Source: Bacillota bacterium
GTDB taxonomy: Bacteria; Bacillota; Clostridia; Christensenellales; Aristaeellaceae
Direction of reading: 5' to 3'
DNA length: 46,329 bases
NCBI GenBank assembly: GCA_023411175.1
Contig: JAEYPB010000086.1
Coordinates: 1 to 46,329 of the forward strand
The position numbers were made by a program, and so were the translations under genes. Below, in pieces: positions 25,239 through 33,697 of the stretch (position 1 is the first letter of the stretch; the number at the start of each line of letters is the position of its first letter). The notes beneath the pieces are model-generated. The model was not told the origin of the DNA and did no database searches. It worked only from the letters and a program-made list of their open reading frames with translations.

Positions 25239-27758
25239 TCAGTTACGCATCATTTCGCAGAAACGGACGGCGAGCGCCGGGTCAAACTGCGTGCCCGCGC
25301 CGCGCTCGATTTCTTGGAGCGCTTCTTCGGAGGACATCGCGGCGCGGTAGACCCTCGTCTCGGTCATCGCGTCGTAGGCGTCTACAATGGCGAGCAGCCG
25401 CGACAACAGCGGGATCTGCTCTCCCGACAGGCCGCGGGGGTATCCCTTGCCGTCCCAGCGCTCGTGGTGGCACAGGATGTAGTCCGCCACATGGGAGAGC
25501 TCCGAGGCCGACGCCGCGATTCGGTAGCCGATCTCCGAGTGCTTTTTCATCAGTTCCCATTCCCCGGCGTCGAGCTTTCCGGGCTTGTTGAGGATGCTGT
25601 CGTCCACGCCGACCTTGCCGATGTCGTGCAGGATCGCGTAGAGCTCCAGCTCGTCGAGCGCCTTTTGCTCAAGGCTCAGCGATTCGCCCATCCGGCGGGA
25701 GAGGGACGCCATGCGCTCGCCGTGGGCCTCGGTTTCGCGGCTCCTCGCCAGCATGGTGGCCATCATCGACGAGAGGATGGAATTGTGGGCGCTTCGGCTT
25801 TCTAAAAGTTTGTGGTAGTGCATGCTCTCCCCGGCGGATCGGACCACTTCGGTAAAGCGCACGGAAAGGCTGGTCCGGGTGGCGCAGCCCACCGAAAGGC
25901 TCAGCCCGTAGGCTGCGGAGGCCTCGCGGCTGTTGAAGGCGGCCACCGCCTCCTTGATGCGCAGGTTCATGCGGTCGGCCTCGGCGGCATCGGTGGACGG
26001 CATGATGAGCGTAAACTCGTCGCCGCCGGTTCGGATCAGCACGTCCCGGGGCCGGGCACAGCCCTCGATCAGCCGCGCGGATTCGACGATCAACCGGTCG
26101 CCCTCCTGAACGCCGAACACGTCGTTGACCAGGTGCAGCCCGTCGATGTCGCACACGGCCACAGACAGCGGCAGCGTCTCGGGTACGTCCATCTCGCCGC
26201 GAATGCGCTCGTAGTAGCTGCGGTTGACAAGGCCGGTCATCGAATCGTGCTCGCTCATGTACAGGATGCGGGCCTCGTTGTCCTTCTGGCTGGTGATGTC
26301 GATGACGATGCCCTCCAGCGCAATCACGCTGTCCCCTTCATAAATGCCCTGACCCAGCTCCAGCACCCACTTGCGCAGGCCGTCCCGGGTGATGATCTCA
26401 TATTCGTTCCGGAAGTTCTCGTGCCGGGGCAGTATGCGCTCCCACTCATCCCACAGGAAGCGGCGGTATTCCGGCGCGATCAGGCTGTTGAAGCTGATGT
26501 CCCGGTTGCCCAGGAGGCTGTCGGCGTCATAACCTGTCAGCGCCTTGCAACCCTCGGACACGAACTCCATCGTCCAATCGGGGTCGTACCGGCAGCGGTA
26601 GGCCAGGCCCGGCAGGTGCGAAAGCAGCACGGTCTTGGAACGCTCGCTCTCAAGCAGCGCGGTCTCGGCGCTTCTGCGGGCGGTGATGTCCTCAACCAGC
26701 ACCAGCGAATACTCTTCCGCTTCGCCCGTGCGCATTCGGACGGTCTTGGCGTTGACCCACACCACCGAGCCGTCGGGGCGCAGGTAGCGCAGGACCAGGG
26801 CAAATTCGTCAATCTCGCCGCCGTTCAGCCGCTCGTGGTGGTCGAGGACGACGGGCTGATCGTCCGGATGGGTGATGTCCAGCCAGCCCAAGCCACGAAG
26901 CTCCGCGTCCGTCCGGCCCACGATCTGGCGGAACCTCCGGTTGACCACAGTCGCCTCAAAATTTCTGCCCAGCGCCATGTTGCCGGGGGTGGAGATCGCG
27001 ATGCCGATGGGCGCCTGGTCGAACACCGTGCGGAAAAGCTCCTCGTCGGCTGCCAGGCGGCGGCTGAGCCGGGCCAGGCGATGCCGCTCGGCGAGCACCC
27101 ACGCGAGGGCGATTGCGAACGCCGCGAGGCTCACAATCACCACGATGTCCGGCACCATCCGGTTCAAAAGCCGGAGGCGCCACACCTCCGCGGGGTAGTC
27201 GAAGCCCAATAGCACCTGAACCGGGTTGCCCTGGTCGATCACCGGCGTCAGCGCGCTGACCCAGCTGCCCCAGCGGTCGGTCTCATAGCCGCTCACCACG
27301 GTGCGGCGGGTCTCATACGCCCGGTCGATGCTGTCCATCGCGCCTGTGTATTCTTCGCCGTAGGGCGAATAGTCCTTGGAATTTCCCGGCTCGGAATCCA
27401 TCAGGAAATAGACCCGGTCCCCCTCCCTGGCGAGCAGGTAGGCGAAGCGGATCTGGCTGTTCTCTCCTCGGAACAGCATCAGCGATTTCTTGAGCGACTG
27501 GTAGCCGGGGGAAGTGGGGTTGATTTCGCTCTGGCGGGTCAGTCCCTTGATCTGCTGATCCAGGAGGATTTTCGCCGACTCCACGAGGATTTCCGCTTCG
27601 GTCCTGGCAAAGCCCTCATAACGTTTATAGGAAACGTGAAGATATGCCGCGCTGAGCAGTACGACGACCAATGTAACGGGCAGCAAAAGCTTCAGGTGGC
27701 GGAGCGCCCACCCTTTTCGTGCGGCGTTTATCGGCTTTGTCGCAAGCCCTTGATTCAT
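25239..27758 (-). CDS. Membrane sensor PAS-PAS-GGDEF-HD-GYP protein
   Basis: 839 residues. A membrane helix (about 22-42), an extracytoplasmic sensor region of about 160 residues (YEGFARTEAEILVESAKIL... up to VWRLRLLNR) and a second helix (about 205-225) suggest a Cache-like input domain. Two PAS domains follow (about 240-365 and 375-500), then GGDEF with RTGGDEF and a complete RxxD inhibitory site (RPRD), then HD-GYP with HDIGK and HHERWDGKGYPRG. ATG 27758 follows GAGGGG. Both catalytic domains look intact. It has its own consensus promoter and a structured leader of about 115 bases. Confidence 0.93.
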   Translation of the reverse strand: MNQGLATKPINAARKGWALRHLKLLLPVTLVVVLLSAAYLHVSYKRYEGFARTEAEILVESAKILLDQQIKGLTRQSEINPTSPGYQSLKKSLMLFRGENSQIRFAYLLAREGDRVYFLMDSEPGNSKDYSPYGEEYTGAMDSIDRAYETRRTVVSGYETDRWGSWVSALTPVIDQGNPVQVLLGFDYPAEVWRLRLLNRMVPDIVVIVSLAAFAIALAWVLAERHRLARLSRRLAADEELFRTVFDQAPIGIAISTPGNMALGRNFEATVVNRRFRQIVGRTDAELRGLGWLDITHPDDQPVVLDHHERLNGGEIDEFALVLRYLRPDGSVVWVNAKTVRMRTGEAEEYSLVLVEDITARRSAETALLESERSKTVLLSHLPGLAYRCRYDPDWTMEFVSEGCKALTGYDADSLLGNRDISFNSLIAPEYRRFLWDEWERILPRHENFRNEYEIITRDGLRKWVLELGQGIYEGDSVIALEGIVIDITSQKDNEARILYMSEHDSMTGLVNRSYYERIRGEMDVPETLPLSVAVCDIDGLHLVNDVFGVQEGDRLIVESARLIEGCARPRDVLIRTGGDEFTLIMPSTDAAEADRMNLRIKEAVAAFNSREASAAYGLSLSVGCATRTSLSVRFTEVVRSAGESMHYHKLLESRSAHNSILSSMMATMLARSRETEAHGERMASLSRRMGESLSLEQKALDELELYAILHDIGKVGVDDSILNKPGKLDAGEWELMKKHSEIGYRIAASASELSHVADYILCHHERWDGKGYPRGLSGEQIPLLSRLLAIVDAYDAMTETRVYRAAMSSEEALQEIERGAGTQFDPALAVRFCEMMRN

Positions 27759-27873
27759 TCGTACCCCTCACATGGCGATGGCGGCTCTTGTTTCTGCGAA
27801 GTGCGGTCACTTGACGTCTGCCCTGTGGTCGGCGGGCATGTAACCGCCCGCGCAAGTCCGGGTATTCCTATCC
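27759..27873 (-). promoter_or_regulatory. Structured leader of the c-di-GMP protein gene
   Basis: Two hairpins occur between promoter and start: GCGGGC/GCCCGC (27832-27851) and AAGTG/CACTT with a four-base loop (27799-27812). Between them the minus strand reads ACAGGGCAGAC, and after the second it reads CGCAGAAAC, reminiscent of the conserved ACAGGGCAAAC and ACGCAAAGCC of the c-di-GMP-I riboswitch. The second helix and tetraloop receptor of that class are not visible, so it is left as an unassigned leader. Confidence 0.3.
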
Positions 27874-27880
27874 ATTTTTA

Positions 27881-27909
27881 ATAATAGATGGGAAAAGGCA
27901 AGCTGTCAA
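27881..27909 (-). promoter_or_regulatory. SigA promoter of the PAS-PAS-GGDEF-HD-GYP gene
   Basis: Minus strand TTGACA (27909-27904), 17-base spacer, TATTAT (27886-27881). It diverges from the marR promoter 50 bases away. Confidence 0.85.
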
Positions 27910-27961
27910 CCCTCCTGAAAGCCTGTTCGCAGGAAAATTATTCAGCTTTTCCGCCGTCCCC

Positions 27962-27990
27962 TTGACAAAACCATCAGGTGCCTGTACAAT
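27962..27990 (+). promoter_or_regulatory. SigA promoter of the marR-like gene
   Basis: TTGACA (27962-27967), 17-base spacer, TACAAT (27985-27990). An operator half of the tandem pair lies within the spacer. Confidence 0.87.
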
Positions 27991-28011
27991 CAAAAATATC
28001 AGGTACCTGAT
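27973..28011 (+). promoter_or_regulatory. Two MarR-type operators over the promoter
   Basis: ATCAGGTGCCTGTA (27973-27986) lies between -35 and -10, and the perfect palindrome ATCAGGTACCTGAT (27998-28011) lies at the transcription start, 25 bp apart centre to centre. Position and symmetry suggest autorepression by the downstream MarR protein. Confidence 0.75.
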
Positions 28012-28048
28012 TAATATCGCCTTGGGCGACAGAAAGAAGGATCGGCAT

Positions 28049-28858
28049 ATGGGAGAGTATTTTGGATTTGACCTCTTGACGGAGCGCTTCCTGCGCATTG
28101 AAATGCTGCTTAAGCGGCGGCAGGTCGCCCGGCTGAAGGCCCACGGGCCCTTCGCAAACCCGATGCGCGGGCAGGGGCGCGTGCTGTCCATCTTAAAGAT
28201 GCAGCCCACCATCAGCCAGAAGCAGCTTTCATACCTCTTGGACATGCGGCAGCAGTCGCTCAGCGAGCTGCTCGCAAAACTCGAAAAGAGCGGCTTCATC
28301 GAGCGCGCACCGTCGGAGGACGACCGGCGCGCCGCGATCATCACGCTCACGGAGAAGGGGCGCGCCGCGGCGGACGGCCCGGAAAACCCCGCCGACGAGG
28401 GCGTCGGGCTGTTTGACGCGCTGACGGAGGACGAGCGAGCGCAACTTGCGCCGCTTCTGGACAAGGTGATCGCCGCGCTGGAGGCAGAGGTCGGGGAGCC
28501 GGACTTCCGCCCGCCCTTCGGACACGGCTTCGGCTCCTGCGGCTTTGGGCCGGGTCCCTTCGGCCATGACGGCCCGCACAAGGGACTTCGCCATTTGGAA
28601 GAGGGCTGTGAAGCGCACGGCGAACTCCACCGGCACCGGGGCGAATGCTGCGAGGGGCACGGGGAGTTCCGCCATCATGGCGAAGGTTGCGAGGTACATG
28701 GAGCATTCCGCCATCATGGCGAAGGTTGCGAGGTACATGGAGCGTTCCGCCATCACGGGGGCTGCGAGGGGCGCGGGGTATCCCACCGCCGCCATCGCGG
28801 CGAAGGTCCTGACGTAAGGCATCTCCACGGCCATCCGGACGACCGCACAGGAGACTGA
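28049..28858 (+). CDS. MarR-family regulator with His/Cys-rich repeat tail
   Basis: 269 residues from ATG 28049 (MGEYFGFDLLTERFLRIEMLLKRRQ) with AGAAGG eight bases upstream; the frame running back to 27962 starts inside the -35 box. Residues 1-145 are a MarR winged helix (TISQKQLSYLLDMRQQSLSELLAKLEKSGFIERAPSEDDRRAAIITLTEKG). The remaining 115 residues are extremely rich in His, Cys, Glu and Gly, including two exact copies of EGCEVHGAFRHHG and related units, resembling a metal-binding arm. Together with its own operators this suggests a metal- or thiol-responsive autorepressor; the ligand is unknown. No target gene follows it, so it may act on distant genes. Confidence 0.88.
   Translation: MGEYFGFDLLTERFLRIEMLLKRRQVARLKAHGPFANPMRGQGRVLSILKMQPTISQKQLSYLLDMRQQSLSELLAKLEKSGFIERAPSEDDRRAAIITLTEKGRAAADGPENPADEGVGLFDALTEDERAQLAPLLDKVIAALEAEVGEPDFRPPFGHGFGSCGFGPGPFGHDGPHKGLRHLEEGCEAHGELHRHRGECCEGHGEFRHHGEGCEVHGAFRHHGEGCEVHGAFRHHGGCEGRGVSHRRHRGEGPDVRHLHGHPDDRTGD
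28674..28751 (+). repeat. 39 bp tandem repeat coding the His/Cys tail
   Basis: Two 39 bp units (CGCCATCATGGCGAAGG...GGTACATGGAGC) are identical apart from about one base, and a diverged third follows. In-frame, so unit number can change without breaking the gene. Unit edges are approximate. Confidence 0.8.
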
Positions 28859-28895
28859 CCCGCCCCCCGCTTCCCTTCCCAACGTTTTAGCGCAC

Positions 28896-28928
28896 GCGCC
28901 GCCGCCGGCATTTCGCCGGCGGCGGCGC
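28896..28928. terminator. GC-rich stem-loop between marR and the ger operon
   Basis: 14 bp stem GCGCCGCCGCCGGC/GCCGGCGGCGGCGC with a five-base loop, between converging genes. No T-run; probable transcription barrier for one or both. Confidence 0.55.
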
Positions 28929-28950
28929 AGAGCATATAAGGCTTTGCCGT

Positions 28951-30051
28951 TCAGGGCGCCGAGCCTGAAAGCCGCCGCTTCCTGCGCTCGCCGATCTCGG
29001 AGAAAGCCCAGAGGATCAGAGGCAGCAGGATCTGGAAGGGGATCACGTAATAACCATAATACTTTACAAACGAGAACATCTCCATCGTATTTCGGTACAG
29101 GATGGTGGAGAGCATCAGCGCCATGAGCGCCATGGGCACTACGAGCCTTCGCCAGTTTTCGATGTTAAAAAGGCTCGCCATGCCGCGGCTGGCGGCGATG
29201 AGGCAAACCGCGAGCTTGCTCACGCCGGCCAGCATGAAGTTGACCGAAATGGATCCCTCGATGCGGGACAGAAAGTCCCCCAGGTTGATGATGCGGGCGG
29301 CGGAATAGGAGGGGAAGTACTCCACCGAAATCATCTCCGGGCCCAGCACCATCATGTTGCGCGTGATGATGACCAAGAGCACCAAGGCGGAAAACAGAAC
29401 GGCTTCCAAACTGATCTTTATCACGCTGTCCCGGGGAGACACCATATCCGCCATGCTCAAAAACAACACCGTTTCGGCAAATGGGAATGATAAAATCATA
29501 TAAGCGTCCCGGGCGATTTCCGAAAACGAATGGTCAAGGACGGGCAGAAAATACTCCGGATGCATGACGTTGATGGAGAGGACGACCGTCAGCACCACGA
29601 TGCCCAGCACGATGGGCAAGGTGGCCACCGCCCACTTGCCCATCGCCTTACCGCCTCCTTTTACCAGCATGGCGACCGTCAGCACCATGATGGCGGCCAC
29701 CGGCAGCTGCGGCGTTTCCAGCAGCGCAGTAATCTGAATGAACTCGGAAAAGTTCCTGAGCACCAGCGCGCCCAGGTGCAGCGCGTACCAGACCATCAGC
29801 GCCGAAAACAGCTTGCCGAACACCTTGCCAAGCCGCGCGCCGGCTGCGCCGTAGAGGCTCTGTCCGCGGTTCAGCGACGCAATCCTCCCGTAGATAAGAA
29901 CGACCGGTATGGCGTATACGGTACTCAGCAGGAGCGAGATCCACGAATCCTGCCCCGCGCCGGTGCTTACGCCCAATACGACCGAACTGCCAAAGTTGAA
30001 CATGACGATCAGCGAGATCGCCTGCATGCGCGTCAGTGGCTTATCGAGCAA
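28951..30051 (-). CDS. gerAB: Spore germination protein, GerAB-type permease
   Basis: 366-residue polytopic membrane protein (about ten helices) of the amino-acid permease-like GerAB/spore permease family, the germinant-binding subunit in the spore inner membrane. It starts LTRMQAISLIVMFNFGSSVVLG, typical of the family. TTG 30051 is used because GAGAGGAG lies about eight bases upstream. Last gene of the A-C-D-B operon. Confidence 0.92.
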   Translation of the reverse strand: MLDKPLTRMQAISLIVMFNFGSSVVLGVSTGAGQDSWISLLLSTVYAIPVVLIYGRIASLNRGQSLYGAAGARLGKVFGKLFSALMVWYALHLGALVLRNFSEFIQITALLETPQLPVAAIMVLTVAMLVKGGGKAMGKWAVATLPIVLGIVVLTVVLSINVMHPEYFLPVLDHSFSEIARDAYMILSFPFAETVLFLSMADMVSPRDSVIKISLEAVLFSALVLLVIITRNMMVLGPEMISVEYFPSYSAARIINLGDFLSRIEGSISVNFMLAGVSKLAVCLIAASRGMASLFNIENWRRLVVPMALMALMLSTILYRNTMEMFSFVKYYGYYVIPFQILLPLILWAFSEIGERRKRRLSGSAP

Positions 30052-30074
30052 AAGAAGTCTCCTCTCCGTCCGGG

Positions 30075-30290
30075 CTATATCGGCCCGAAGATGGCCGTCA
30101 CGGCCTCACGAATGAAGTCTGTGGGCGAAGGCCCCTGTACGCCCACGGCGTGAAGGGCCAGAAACACGAAGCTCACGGCGGTCAAGGCGAGGTACAGCGC
30201 CCGGACGCCCCGGGCATCGGCGCCGACGGCGGGCAAAAAGTCCAGAATTATGGCGGCGGCGTACAGCGCGACGACAATCACAAGGATCAT
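30075..30290 (-). CDS. Small two-helix membrane protein of the ger operon (D-subunit like)
   Basis: 71 residues. ATG 30290 overlaps the gerAC stop (ATGA) and is preferred over an ATG six codons earlier. Two hydrophobic segments (MILVIVVALYAAAIILDFLP and YLALTAVSFVFLALHAVGV) with no other recognisable domain. Small two-helix D proteins are known in some Bacillus ger operons, where they modulate germinant-receptor activity; this gene matches by size, topology and location, not by sequence recognised here. Confidence 0.75.
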   Translation of the reverse strand: MILVIVVALYAAAIILDFLPAVGADARGVRALYLALTAVSFVFLALHAVGVQGPSPTDFIREAVTAIFGPI

Positions 30291-31444
30291 TGGTGGCCGC
30301 CTTCCCACGACCGGATGAAGGAGGTGTTTCTGATGTTCACCTTACAGGAAACGCTGACCGGGAGCGACCGGAAGATTTCCTCCCAGCGATCTTCGAGCCC
30401 TTCGTGCCACAGCTTGGCGTCATGCCGGTGGAGGTATTGGCCAAAGCCGTAGATATCGGATCCGGTCTCCGCCTGCACCTTTTTGATGACCGCCTCGATC
30501 TCCATCTGGAGCCGCGCCCCCGCCTCTTTTTCCAGCGCCTTGACCGCGCTGTCGTCGCTCATGTCGATGGCCTTTGTCTCCTCCGCCAGGTATACGTCCG
30601 TCTGGGTCTCAATGGAAAAGGACAGCCTTCCATCCGTGATCTGATAGGCCATCTTGGCTTGGCTCTGGGCGATCTCGAGCGATGTGTCCGGCGCGCCGGA
30701 GCCGTCCTTGGCGATGGTCAGGATGCCTCCCTTGGCCTTGCCGACGGCCAGAAGGTAGTACTTGGTTTGGTCGCTCGTCAGGTAGCCGGCCAGCTTATCG
30801 CCCCGGAAGATGGCGATGCCGTCGGCCTCGGGTACCTTCTCGCCGTCGTTCTCCGCGATGTGGAAGGCCGGAAGCGTCAGCGCGATGCCGGGGCTATTCA
30901 GCATGCCGTACACCTGGTACATCTCCGAATGGGCGGTGGACGCGGTGATCTTGTTGTCCTCGGAGATGATCGCGTCGATCTCCAGCGACAGGATGGACTG
31001 GTCGAGGCCTTCGAGGGTCAGAAGGTCGAAGGACCTGCCTCCCTTCATGACCAGCATGGTGATGGTCTCGCGAATCTCAGCGTCGTGCAGCAGCCAGTCC
31101 GACACATTCCGGATGCCCACATCCCGGGCGACCTCTTCGCCCAGGACGACGACCTGCATGTTGCCGAAGTACAGCCGGTTCAGAAGCTTTCGCTTGGCGT
31201 CGCGCACGGCGCCGAAGATGGTCTTTCCCCGCGCCTCGATCAGCTTGGCGCCAGGACCCTCCTTGATGCCCTTGGTCAGGTCGACGATTTCGGCCGAGAG
31301 CTTGTAGTCTCCGGTCGCGGGATCCTTGTCGATGCCCACCCCAATGACGAGGGAGATGTCGCTCAGGCTTTTGTAGCTCCAGCAGCCGGAGAGCGCGAGC
31401 GCCGGCAACAGGCACACAATGATCAGCGCGGCGGCCCTACGCAT
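30287..31444 (-). CDS. gerAC: Germination lipoprotein, GerAC type
   Basis: 385 residues with a lipoprotein signal ending in the lipobox LSGC (Cys20/21), followed by WSYKSLSDISLVIGVGIDKDP, the usual GerAC start. C subunit of the germinant receptor, anchored to the outer face of the spore inner membrane. ATG 31444 overlaps the gerAA stop by eight bases. That this lipobox is normal makes the missing lipobox of the sugar-binding protein more notable. Confidence 0.93.
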   Translation of the reverse strand: MRRAAALIIVCLLPALALSGCWSYKSLSDISLVIGVGIDKDPATGDYKLSAEIVDLTKGIKEGPGAKLIEARGKTIFGAVRDAKRKLLNRLYFGNMQVVVLGEEVARDVGIRNVSDWLLHDAEIRETITMLVMKGGRSFDLLTLEGLDQSILSLEIDAIISEDNKITASTAHSEMYQVYGMLNSPGIALTLPAFHIAENDGEKVPEADGIAIFRGDKLAGYLTSDQTKYYLLAVGKAKGGILTIAKDGSGAPDTSLEIAQSQAKMAYQITDGRLSFSIETQTDVYLAEETKAIDMSDDSAVKALEKEAGARLQMEIEAVIKKVQAETGSDIYGFGQYLHRHDAKLWHEGLEDRWEEIFRSLPVSVSCKVNIRNTSFIRSWEGGHQ

Positions 31445-32975
31445 TGTCCGGGTCCTCCGGCGGGTTCTGCCGCTTTACGTCCTGGGCGAGTTCGTCCGGG
31501 CGCGTCACCATATCCCACCAGGGCGCGCGGATGGCGATGTCCTTTACCCGCGAGAGGGACAGGTGCCCGTCCAGCGAGACGCTGGGAACGCCGAAGGAGG
31601 TCAGCGAAATCAGATGGATCAGCACCAGCGAAAGCGCCATCGTCAGCCCAAAAAACCCGAACATTGACGAGAGAACCAGCACGAACAGGCGTATGTAGAT
31701 CACCGGAGCGTTAAGCTTGGGCACCAGAAGGTTCGTAATGCCGGTGATGGCGACCACAATGATCATCGGCGACGCCACCAGCTTCGCCTCCACCGCCGCC
31801 TGGCCGATGACCAGCGCGCCGACGATGGACAGCGCTTGGCCGACGTTGGTGGGCATCCGAACGCCGGTCTCCCGCAGAATATCGAACACGATCAGCATGA
31901 TAAACGCCTCCACCGCCGCCGGCAGCGGCACGCTCTGCCGCTCGGCGGTGATGTTGATCAGAAGCGGCGACGGCAGCATCTCGTGCTGGAACGCGACGAC
32001 GGCGATGTACAGCCCCGGCACCGCGATCGTCATGAAAAACCCCAGCATGCGCAGCATGCGGGAGAAGGACGTGTAATAGAAGCTCAGGTAATAGTCCTCG
32101 TTGGCCTGAAAATTCTCGATGAACAGGTACGGCAGCGTCAACACGGCGGGCGTGCCGTCCACCAGGATGGCGATCCGCCCTTCCAGAAGCCGCCCAACCA
32201 CCACATCCGGGCGCTCAGTGTAGCCGATCGTCCGAAACAGTGAAAACCGGGCGTCCCGGATGAGTTCCGTGATGTAGTTGGAGTCCAGCACGCCGTCGAT
32301 GTCAATCCGCTCGAGCCGCCGCATTGCCTCCTCCAGCGCCCTGCGGTCGACCACGCTGTCAAAATAACAAACCATGACGCAGGTCTGCGTCCGGCGGCCC
32401 AACGTCAGGTGGCGGATCTTGAGGTCATTGGTGCGCGCCCGGCGGCGGATCATCGAGAGGTTCTGTATGACCGACTCGTTGAAGCCTTCGCGGGGTCCGG
32501 CGAGGCTCTTTTCGCTGTCCGGTTCCTTCACCGAGCGGACGGGGTAGTTCTTCGTGTTGAGGATTGCCGCCTCGGCGCAGCCCTCCGCAAAGAGGATCGT
32601 GTCGCCGTAGGAGACGGAGCTTACGATTTTCTTCACGTCGTCCGTCAGTTCCGTCTCGCTGACTTCAATGATCTCGCCGGCCATCACCCGTATCCGGTCG
32701 CGCCCTTTAGGCAGCGTCGCCCCCATCAGCGGGCGCAGGATGCTCTCGTTGATGGCGCCGGAGTCCACCATGCCGTCGGAGAAAATGATGGCAATCTCCT
32801 GCCTTCCGCCCTCCGACACGAAGCGGTAGCGCATGATATCCACATCCTGAAACAGCGCCTTCATCAGCCGCACGTTGTCCTGAAGCGAAGCTGAGACCTT
32901 TAGGCCGGAGAGCCCATTGTTATAAAGCTCGGCCTGCTCCGCCGGGTCACGCTTTTTCTTTAAAAAATCGAACAT
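31437..32975 (-). CDS. gerAA: Germination protein, GerAA type
   Basis: 512 residues. A large hydrophilic N-terminal region (about 1-290) precedes five or so membrane helices (FFMTIAVPGLYIAVVAF, AFIMLIVFDILRETG, ALSIVGALVIGQAAVEA, ASPMIIVVAITGITN, FVLVLSSMFGFFGLTMALSLVLI), the GerA/SpoVAF layout. Signature stretches include LLEGRIAILVDGTP and RETGVRMPTNVGQALSIVGALVIG. The A subunit oligomerises as a nutrient-gated channel in the spore membrane. ATG 32975 follows AAGGAGG. First gene of the operon. Confidence 0.95.
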   Translation of the reverse strand: MFDFLKKKRDPAEQAELYNNGLSGLKVSASLQDNVRLMKALFQDVDIMRYRFVSEGGRQEIAIIFSDGMVDSGAINESILRPLMGATLPKGRDRIRVMAGEIIEVSETELTDDVKKIVSSVSYGDTILFAEGCAEAAILNTKNYPVRSVKEPDSEKSLAGPREGFNESVIQNLSMIRRRARTNDLKIRHLTLGRRTQTCVMVCYFDSVVDRRALEEAMRRLERIDIDGVLDSNYITELIRDARFSLFRTIGYTERPDVVVGRLLEGRIAILVDGTPAVLTLPYLFIENFQANEDYYLSFYYTSFSRMLRMLGFFMTIAVPGLYIAVVAFQHEMLPSPLLINITAERQSVPLPAAVEAFIMLIVFDILRETGVRMPTNVGQALSIVGALVIGQAAVEAKLVASPMIIVVAITGITNLLVPKLNAPVIYIRLFVLVLSSMFGFFGLTMALSLVLIHLISLTSFGVPSVSLDGHLSLSRVKDIAIRAPWWDMVTRPDELAQDVKRQNPPEDPDNA

Positions 32976-33283
32976 GTCCGCCTCCTTCGACCGCCGCGCA
33001 CAAACCTGCGATCACCCATCAGTATTGCTTATACCGATGCAAATTATGAAGGCTTCCAACATTAAGAGGGGAATCTTCTATGCAAAACAAGGCGTCGGAG
33101 CGAGGCAATCCTTCCTGTGGTTGAGGGGCCGGAACGTTGAATTTTCCGCGGGAAATTCCGGGCGTAATCGGGATGCCGCATTCACCTTTTCAACGTGCAA
33201 TACGCCGCGCCGGGGCGCCGAAAGCCATCCTCTTTTCGGCCCGGGTGGATCGATTCGGGACGGCGCCGGGATAAGTCGCCGCC

Positions 33284-33633
33284 TTATCCACAGGGCGCGG
33301 CGGCGCCCAGAATCCTCTCAAACGGGGCGGAGGGCGGACAGCGCCTTTGTAAAATGTGACGAATTCTCTCTGATTTTGCCGAAAAAAATGCCAAAAGCGG
33401 TTGTGCCTAAGAAATATCCTTTAAAATAGGAAGATAAATTTTCCACACCGCACATTTCGTGTTCCCTTCCACAATTTGTGGCGAAAAGAGCCGAATTAAG
33501 TCAGCCGAAACATTTAGGCTCCAGAAGCAAATCTAGGAAATATTTCACGTTGTTCGGCCGGTGGAATTTTGGTATAATGGCTCCGACAAGCGCGGGAAAT
33601 TATCCACATCGAATTGCACAACCATGTGGATAG
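33284..33633 (+). other. Candidate oriC region upstream of dnaA with DnaA boxes
   Basis: The 722-base gap 32976-33697 has no convincing gene. It contains perfect DnaA boxes TTATCCACA at 33284-33292 and 33600-33608, an inverted one-mismatch box at 33625-33633 (CTATCCACA on the minus strand) and relaxed ones at 33439-33447 (TTTTCCACA) and 33465-33473. The part between 33355 and 33545 is visibly richer in A+T than the rest of the window and could be the unwinding region. Together with the boxes after dnaA this suggests a bipartite origin around dnaA. Confidence 0.65.
33550..33578 (+). promoter_or_regulatory. dnaA promoter
   Basis: TTGTTC (33550-33555), 17-base spacer, TATAAT (33573-33578) with an upstream TGG extended -10. 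Two DnaA boxes (33600, 33625) lie in the leader, consistent with DnaA repressing its own gene. Confidence 0.78.
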
Positions 33634-33697
33634 TCCGTTTTTTTTGATCAAACGCGCCATCGCGCCTTACTGCCGCTAAAGATTTGGGGGATATGGG

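Noticed and set aside
28674..28751. CRISPR-like array
   Set aside because: The direct repeats are coding, contiguous and without spacers; no cas genes or other arrays occur in the window.
33000..33060. SigG-like promoter before the ger operon
   Set aside because: The sequence near CAATACTGA and TTCATA has a plausible spacing, but the match to the forespore consensus is too weak to annotate.
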